Assembly (NCBI RefSeq): GCF_003400205.1
Contig: NZ_QUQV01000011.1
Location: 62,001 to 126,000, forward strand
Direction: 5' to 3'
Length of the DNA: 64,000 bases
From: Bacillus sp. HNG
Lineage (GTDB): Bacteria; Bacillota; Bacilli; Bacillales; Bacillaceae_L
Shown: positions 61,113 through 64,000 of the stretch, piece after piece
How the letters are laid out: every line of letters begins with the position of its first letter
How positions within the stretch are numbered: the first letter of the stretch is position 1
Position numbers and translations under genes: made by a program
Notes under the pieces: model-generated
The model's database searches: none
Told to the model about the DNA's origin: nothing
The model's input: only the letters and a program-made list of their open reading frames with translations

Positions 61113-62312
61113 TTATCTATTACTCTTCCGAAATTCATCTCTAACTAAAGCATATTTTATAACTCTACCAAAAAATGATTTCATTTCTTCATCCGAGAAT
61201 TGTATATTTTTCGAGTTCTCAAACCTACCAAGAAATACTCGGTTCTTGTCATAAAGCAATTCTGGAGCATGCATTTTTATATACTCGATAACCAACGACT
61301 TTTTTACACTTCCTTTATTTCCATTTGTTAATTTCCCATCATGCCATATTACATATCCAATGTCTCCATCCTTTTTGATAAACCTATCTAAATTAAGTTG
61401 TAAGGAGTTATGACTTTTTTCAAAGTCATCTATAGCGATTACTAAAAAGCTATGCCCTTTTGGATTACCAAAAACAGGATGGTTCTCCGCTTTCATTTGT
61501 CCCAAAACTGCCATACTAATGATTTGAGTATTGTTTTCATCATCTTTTATTAGTACATATCTGTAATCTCCTATCCAGCTTCCACCTGCAACATTTCCGA
61601 AACGTGCATACCTTATCCCCCCATCTTTTATTACTTTTACTCCTTGGTAAATACCAGGGGGGATAGTGTCTCTTGAATCTTGAAGACAACCAGATAGATT
61701 CATAATAAACTCTTGAAGAGAAGGGTCTGTTCCTTCTCCTATCCAGACATTATCTAAAAATTGCTGATATATTTCTTTCTTTCTTAAAAATTCAAAATTA
61801 GGTCTTTCCCAAATATACGGTTCATTCATGTTATATTCTAAAGTATTATTTTCAAGTAATTCCTGATATGTTGGAATCTTAGCCAAAGAGACATATTGAT
61901 CCTCCTTTTCATTCCATCCATACCATTCCATCTTATTACCATTTGTAAGTACAAGAGCATCTGCCAGTACAATCTGATCGTATCTTACTGCTTGTTCAAA
62001 AACATCATCTGTTAATTCTACATTAGGGCTTTTACATTCAATAAGAATAACAGGATACAAACCATCCTCTTCTTTACGATATACGATTATATCCGCTCTA
62101 CCCTTAGCCCCCTTTTTAAAATACGTCATAGGTTCTTCGAGCATAATCATTTCTTTTGGAACTTTCAATTTGTCTTGGAGAAACGAAACCATTCTTTGCC
62201 TAACAACCTCTTCAGGTGTTTTGAGAATTAAAATATTTCTTATTGGGTCAAGAAAACACTGCTTATTCTTCCTTTTATATTCAACAGGAAGAGGGTACTT
62301 ATCAAGTAACAT
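61113..62312 (-). CDS. HsdR_N-like PD-(D/E)XK nuclease protein
   Basis: The 399-residue protein has a type I restriction HsdR N-terminal-like domain (about 30-150) with GRADIIVY (Asp74) and VILIECKSP (Glu92-Cys-Lys94), plus a Q-rich FEQAVRYDQIV helix. No helicase follows; the C-terminal 230 residues are unassigned. ATG 62312 is chosen from GGAGGTAAGCTT. The RHH gene lies 85 bases upstream on the same strand. It could be a stand-alone restriction-like effector. Confidence 0.8.
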   Translation of the reverse strand: MLLDKYPLPVEYKRKNKQCFLDPIRNILILKTPEEVVRQRMVSFLQDKLKVPKEMIMLEEPMTYFKKGAKGRADIIVYRKEEDGLYPVILIECKSPNVELTDDVFEQAVRYDQIVLADALVLTNGNKMEWYGWNEKEDQYVSLAKIPTYQELLENNTLEYNMNEPYIWERPNFEFLRKKEIYQQFLDNVWIGEGTDPSLQEFIMNLSGCLQDSRDTIPPGIYQGVKVIKDGGIRYARFGNVAGGSWIGDYRYVLIKDDENNTQIISMAVLGQMKAENHPVFGNPKGHSFLVIAIDDFEKSHNSLQLNLDRFIKKDGDIGYVIWHDGKLTNGNKGSVKKSLVIEYIKMHAPELLYDKNRVFLGRFENSKNIQFSDEEMKSFFGRVIKYALVRDEFRKSNR

Positions 62313-62397
62313 TAAGCTTACCTCCATTAATTGTGATAAAACTCCTCCAGTTTTAAAATATTTTTGTGTAATTTTCTATATTCGACTTTTAATTCCT

Positions 62398-62760
62398 CTA
62401 ATTTAATAGTTCTCCTTTTTCATATGCATTAATTATTTGATCCGTTAAAATATCTTTACTTTTAGTTAAAGTTATATATTGAGTGATTTGTTCCGTTTGA
62501 AACCTTTGATAGACTTCTTGGCGTGATGGATTTTTAAATCCTGATTTTTGCTTACCTCTCGGTTGTGACTTAACTATTATGTTCTCTATCTTTTGAATTC
62601 CATCATTAATAACTTCATTTGTAACTGTATATCTCCCCTCTTTGTATTGATTTAAAACTGTCTTCATTAATGCTGATACAGTAGTTCCAGCCTTTTTACT
62701 ATTATCGTAATACCATTCATACAACTCTTTGCTCATATTTATATTAATCCGCTTCATCAT
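62398..62760 (-). CDS. Ribbon-helix-helix protein, possible antitoxin or regulator
   Basis: The 120-residue protein starts MMKRININMSKELYEWYYDN, then KKAGTTVSALMKTVLNQY, which fits a ribbon-helix-helix DNA-binding domain. The C-terminal 75 residues are polar and helical. Either of two adjacent ATGs can be used after GGGAGTTGCA. It precedes the HsdR_N-like gene on the same strand and may control it. Confidence 0.7.
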   Translation of the reverse strand: MMKRININMSKELYEWYYDNSKKAGTTVSALMKTVLNQYKEGRYTVTNEVINDGIQKIENIIVKSQPRGKQKSGFKNPSRQEVYQRFQTEQITQYITLTKSKDILTDQIINAYEKGELLN

Positions 62761-63157
62761 TGCAACTCCCCATAATTATCTATTAAGGTGATTATATACC
62801 AAATATTTCAAGCGTCAATTCCACTAAAAATACATCAAAATGATGTATCTAACACTTTTAAAAAAATAATAACCGAATATATAGATAATATATTTCTTTA
62901 TATTTCAATAGAGTGTACTAACCATAGATAGTCTCTTACCCATCTACTAATAAAATAGTTAATTATCAGTTTGTCATAAAATACTTTTATATACAAAATA
63001 GACAAATCTTTAAAAGATTTGTCTATAGCTATTACCAAATTTAAAAATGAAATTTTTGTTGATAAAGTCATCATTTATTCCGAAAAGGCTTCTTTTCTCC
63101 AATAATATTATTTAAGATTTGAGTTCATAGTCATATGAAAATCACTTAAAAATAGAA
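62761..63157. other. AT-rich intergenic region
   Basis: No gene seen. It contains the TOPRIM gene's terminator at 62990-63025 and a very AT-rich stretch near 62870-62920 that may hold the RHH promoter. Confidence 0.5.
62990..63025 (-). terminator. Terminator of the TOPRIM gene
   Basis: Perfect stem AGACAAATCTT / AAGATTTGTCT followed on the minus strand by ATTTTGT. Confidence 0.75.
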
Positions 63158-63949
63158 TCATTCATTTGCGAGTATTTGATAAATAATTTCAAACACTTGT
63201 TTAAAAGATTCATAACCTATAGTATTGTATGGCTCTTTATTATCAAGTATATATTGTGCAAACTGATTTTTAGAAAGAGCCTTATTATGATTTTGGTTGT
63301 CTATTTCAAAGACTTCACTATCAATTATTTGAATTGAATCTTCTCCGCACTTATTTCTACTTCTACATATAAGTCTATTTTCCGCATCTATACCCAATAG
63401 TTGATTGAATTCATTCCCTATAAATAATCTTCTTGAATTCTGATCAATAGTCTTTATTTCATCATCGGTATAATAATGTTCAATTGAAATTAGTGGGGTC
63501 TCCTGCCTATGCGTAGGAATAGGAAGCGTAAATGAATATACATTATTTCCCCAATCTTTAAAAGTATCTCCATTTTCTAATGATGCTTTGTTGATTATCT
63601 TTGGCTCGTCTCTGTCAAATATTGCAATTATTTTGGAAGCATTATATACCTTACTTAGTGACGAACACAATGAAAGTAGGTTTGCACTCCCCATCTCTTC
63701 ATCTTCAAATTGTAAAAACAGAAAAGTATCTTGAAGAAATTCTCCATTCTCTCTAAATTTCGTTAATGCTCTTTTTAGGTGTTTCCAATCCGTCTTTCCC
63801 TCTGTTATTATTAAATGTTTATTATTTGTATTTACCTTTTCTTTCAATATATTAATATTAAAAGCCTCTTTTACAATTTTTTCATCTGACCAATCATAAA
63901 ATTCTCCTAAAGGCGGAATAAAAATAGTTCCGTCATTTTCTTTTTTCAT
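63158..63949 (-). CDS. TOPRIM-domain protein
   Basis: The 263-residue protein has a TOPRIM core: Glu50 in HLIITEGKTDWKHLKRAL and the DxD Asp112/Asp114 in KIIAIFDRDEPK. A C-terminal region of about 140 residues is unassigned and contains CRSRNKCG. Stand-alone TOPRIM proteins often work with an ATPase encoded alongside, as in OLD-like, Gabija or PARIS systems. The partner would be upstream, beyond the right edge. The ATG follows AAGGTAATCGTT. Confidence 0.75.
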   Translation of the reverse strand: MKKENDGTIFIPPLGEFYDWSDEKIVKEAFNINILKEKVNTNNKHLIITEGKTDWKHLKRALTKFRENGEFLQDTFLFLQFEDEEMGSANLLSLCSSLSKVYNASKIIAIFDRDEPKIINKASLENGDTFKDWGNNVYSFTLPIPTHRQETPLISIEHYYTDDEIKTIDQNSRRLFIGNEFNQLLGIDAENRLICRSRNKCGEDSIQIIDSEVFEIDNQNHNKALSKNQFAQYILDNKEPYNTIGYESFKQVFEIIYQILANE

Positions 63950-64000
63950 AACGATTACCTTATCATTTATTCTATTTTCATTGTGAATAATGAATGGGGA

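Noticed and set aside
1-64000. CRISPR arrays, rRNA genes or complete tRNAs
   Set aside because: No regularly spaced direct repeats, rRNA or full cloverleaf was found; only the partial tRNA-Leu at 51616.

Overview
The window looks like chromosomal DNA of a spore-forming, low-GC Gram-positive bacterium of the Bacillaceae. This rests on strong AGGAGG-type ribosome binding sites, frequent TTG and GTG starts, T-rich intrinsic terminators, an S-box (SAM-I) riboswitch and Bacillus-type families (YjaZ-like DUF2268 lipoprotein, LysM-NlpC/P60 wall hydrolase, YppG/YqfQ-like spore-coat-type peptide, CcdC-like protein). The species is not determined. No rRNA, complete tRNA, CRISPR array or recognisable transposase is present.

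Layout. 1-15 kb holds small sensing, detoxification and regulatory units: a response regulator next to a BcrA-type ABC ATPase, a GNAT remnant, a DUF2268 lipoprotein, AraC, Crp and WYL regulators, a cytosine-deaminase-like amidohydrolase, a wall endopeptidase, an unannotated 23-codon peptide gene with its own promoter and terminator, a PadR/DUF2812 pair and a DJ-1/PfpI protein. 15.8-24.2 kb is a catabolic block. A six-gene minus-strand operon encodes an acetoacetate-CoA-ligase-like enzyme, a Cys-less thiolase fold protein, a DUF35 OB-fold protein, a thiolase, a MaoC hydratase and an MFS carrier. It is divergent from an MHS-family symporter, and the shared intergenic region carries repeated AT-rich dyads.

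24.2-26.3 kb is a graveyard of polymorphic toxins: two toxin C-terminal stubs, each in front of an intact SUKH immunity gene, plus a broken GAD-like/DUF1851 immunity gene. 26.3-28.8 kb is a serine hydrolase with its TetR neighbour. 29.0-31.8 kb encodes a PD-(D/E)XK plus SF1-helicase protein and a MazG-like pyrophosphohydrolase, a possible defence pair. At 32.4 kb an S-box riboswitch sits in front of a 110-residue protein of unknown function. 33-40.8 kb carries a helix-rich duplicated protein, a GIY-YIG protein, a DEAD-box helicase mini-operon, an amidase and an aldo/keto reductase. Two families of G-rich hairpins are scattered between these genes.

40.8-44.8 kb is a formaldehyde-response locus. 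A sigma-54 regulator diverges from an fdhA-type dehydrogenase that has a near-perfect -24/-12 promoter but is frameshifted, and an aquaporin follows. 44.9-51.3 kb holds a membrane-anchored hydrolase, a GNAT enzyme, a secreted GH3 enzyme and a FUSC-family exporter.

At 51.6 kb the 3' half of a tRNA-Leu(CAA), with its terminator, is joined to unrelated AT-rich DNA. This is what an integration junction looks like. Everything to its right (51.67-64 kb and beyond) is inferred to be an integrated island. It holds poorly characterised genes of defence type: a DUF1643 protein, a membrane protein interrupted by one TGA codon, a 1213-residue protein ending in a PD-(D/E)XK nuclease, a membrane/coiled-coil protein with a C-terminal GDGDT/GGGYWR tail, an interrupted MazF-like gene, a class III nucleotide-cyclase-like protein, an HsdR_N-like nuclease behind a ribbon-helix-helix protein, and a TOPRIM protein. 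The best places to look for an undescribed system are this island, the helicase/MazG pair and the riboswitch-controlled orphan gene.
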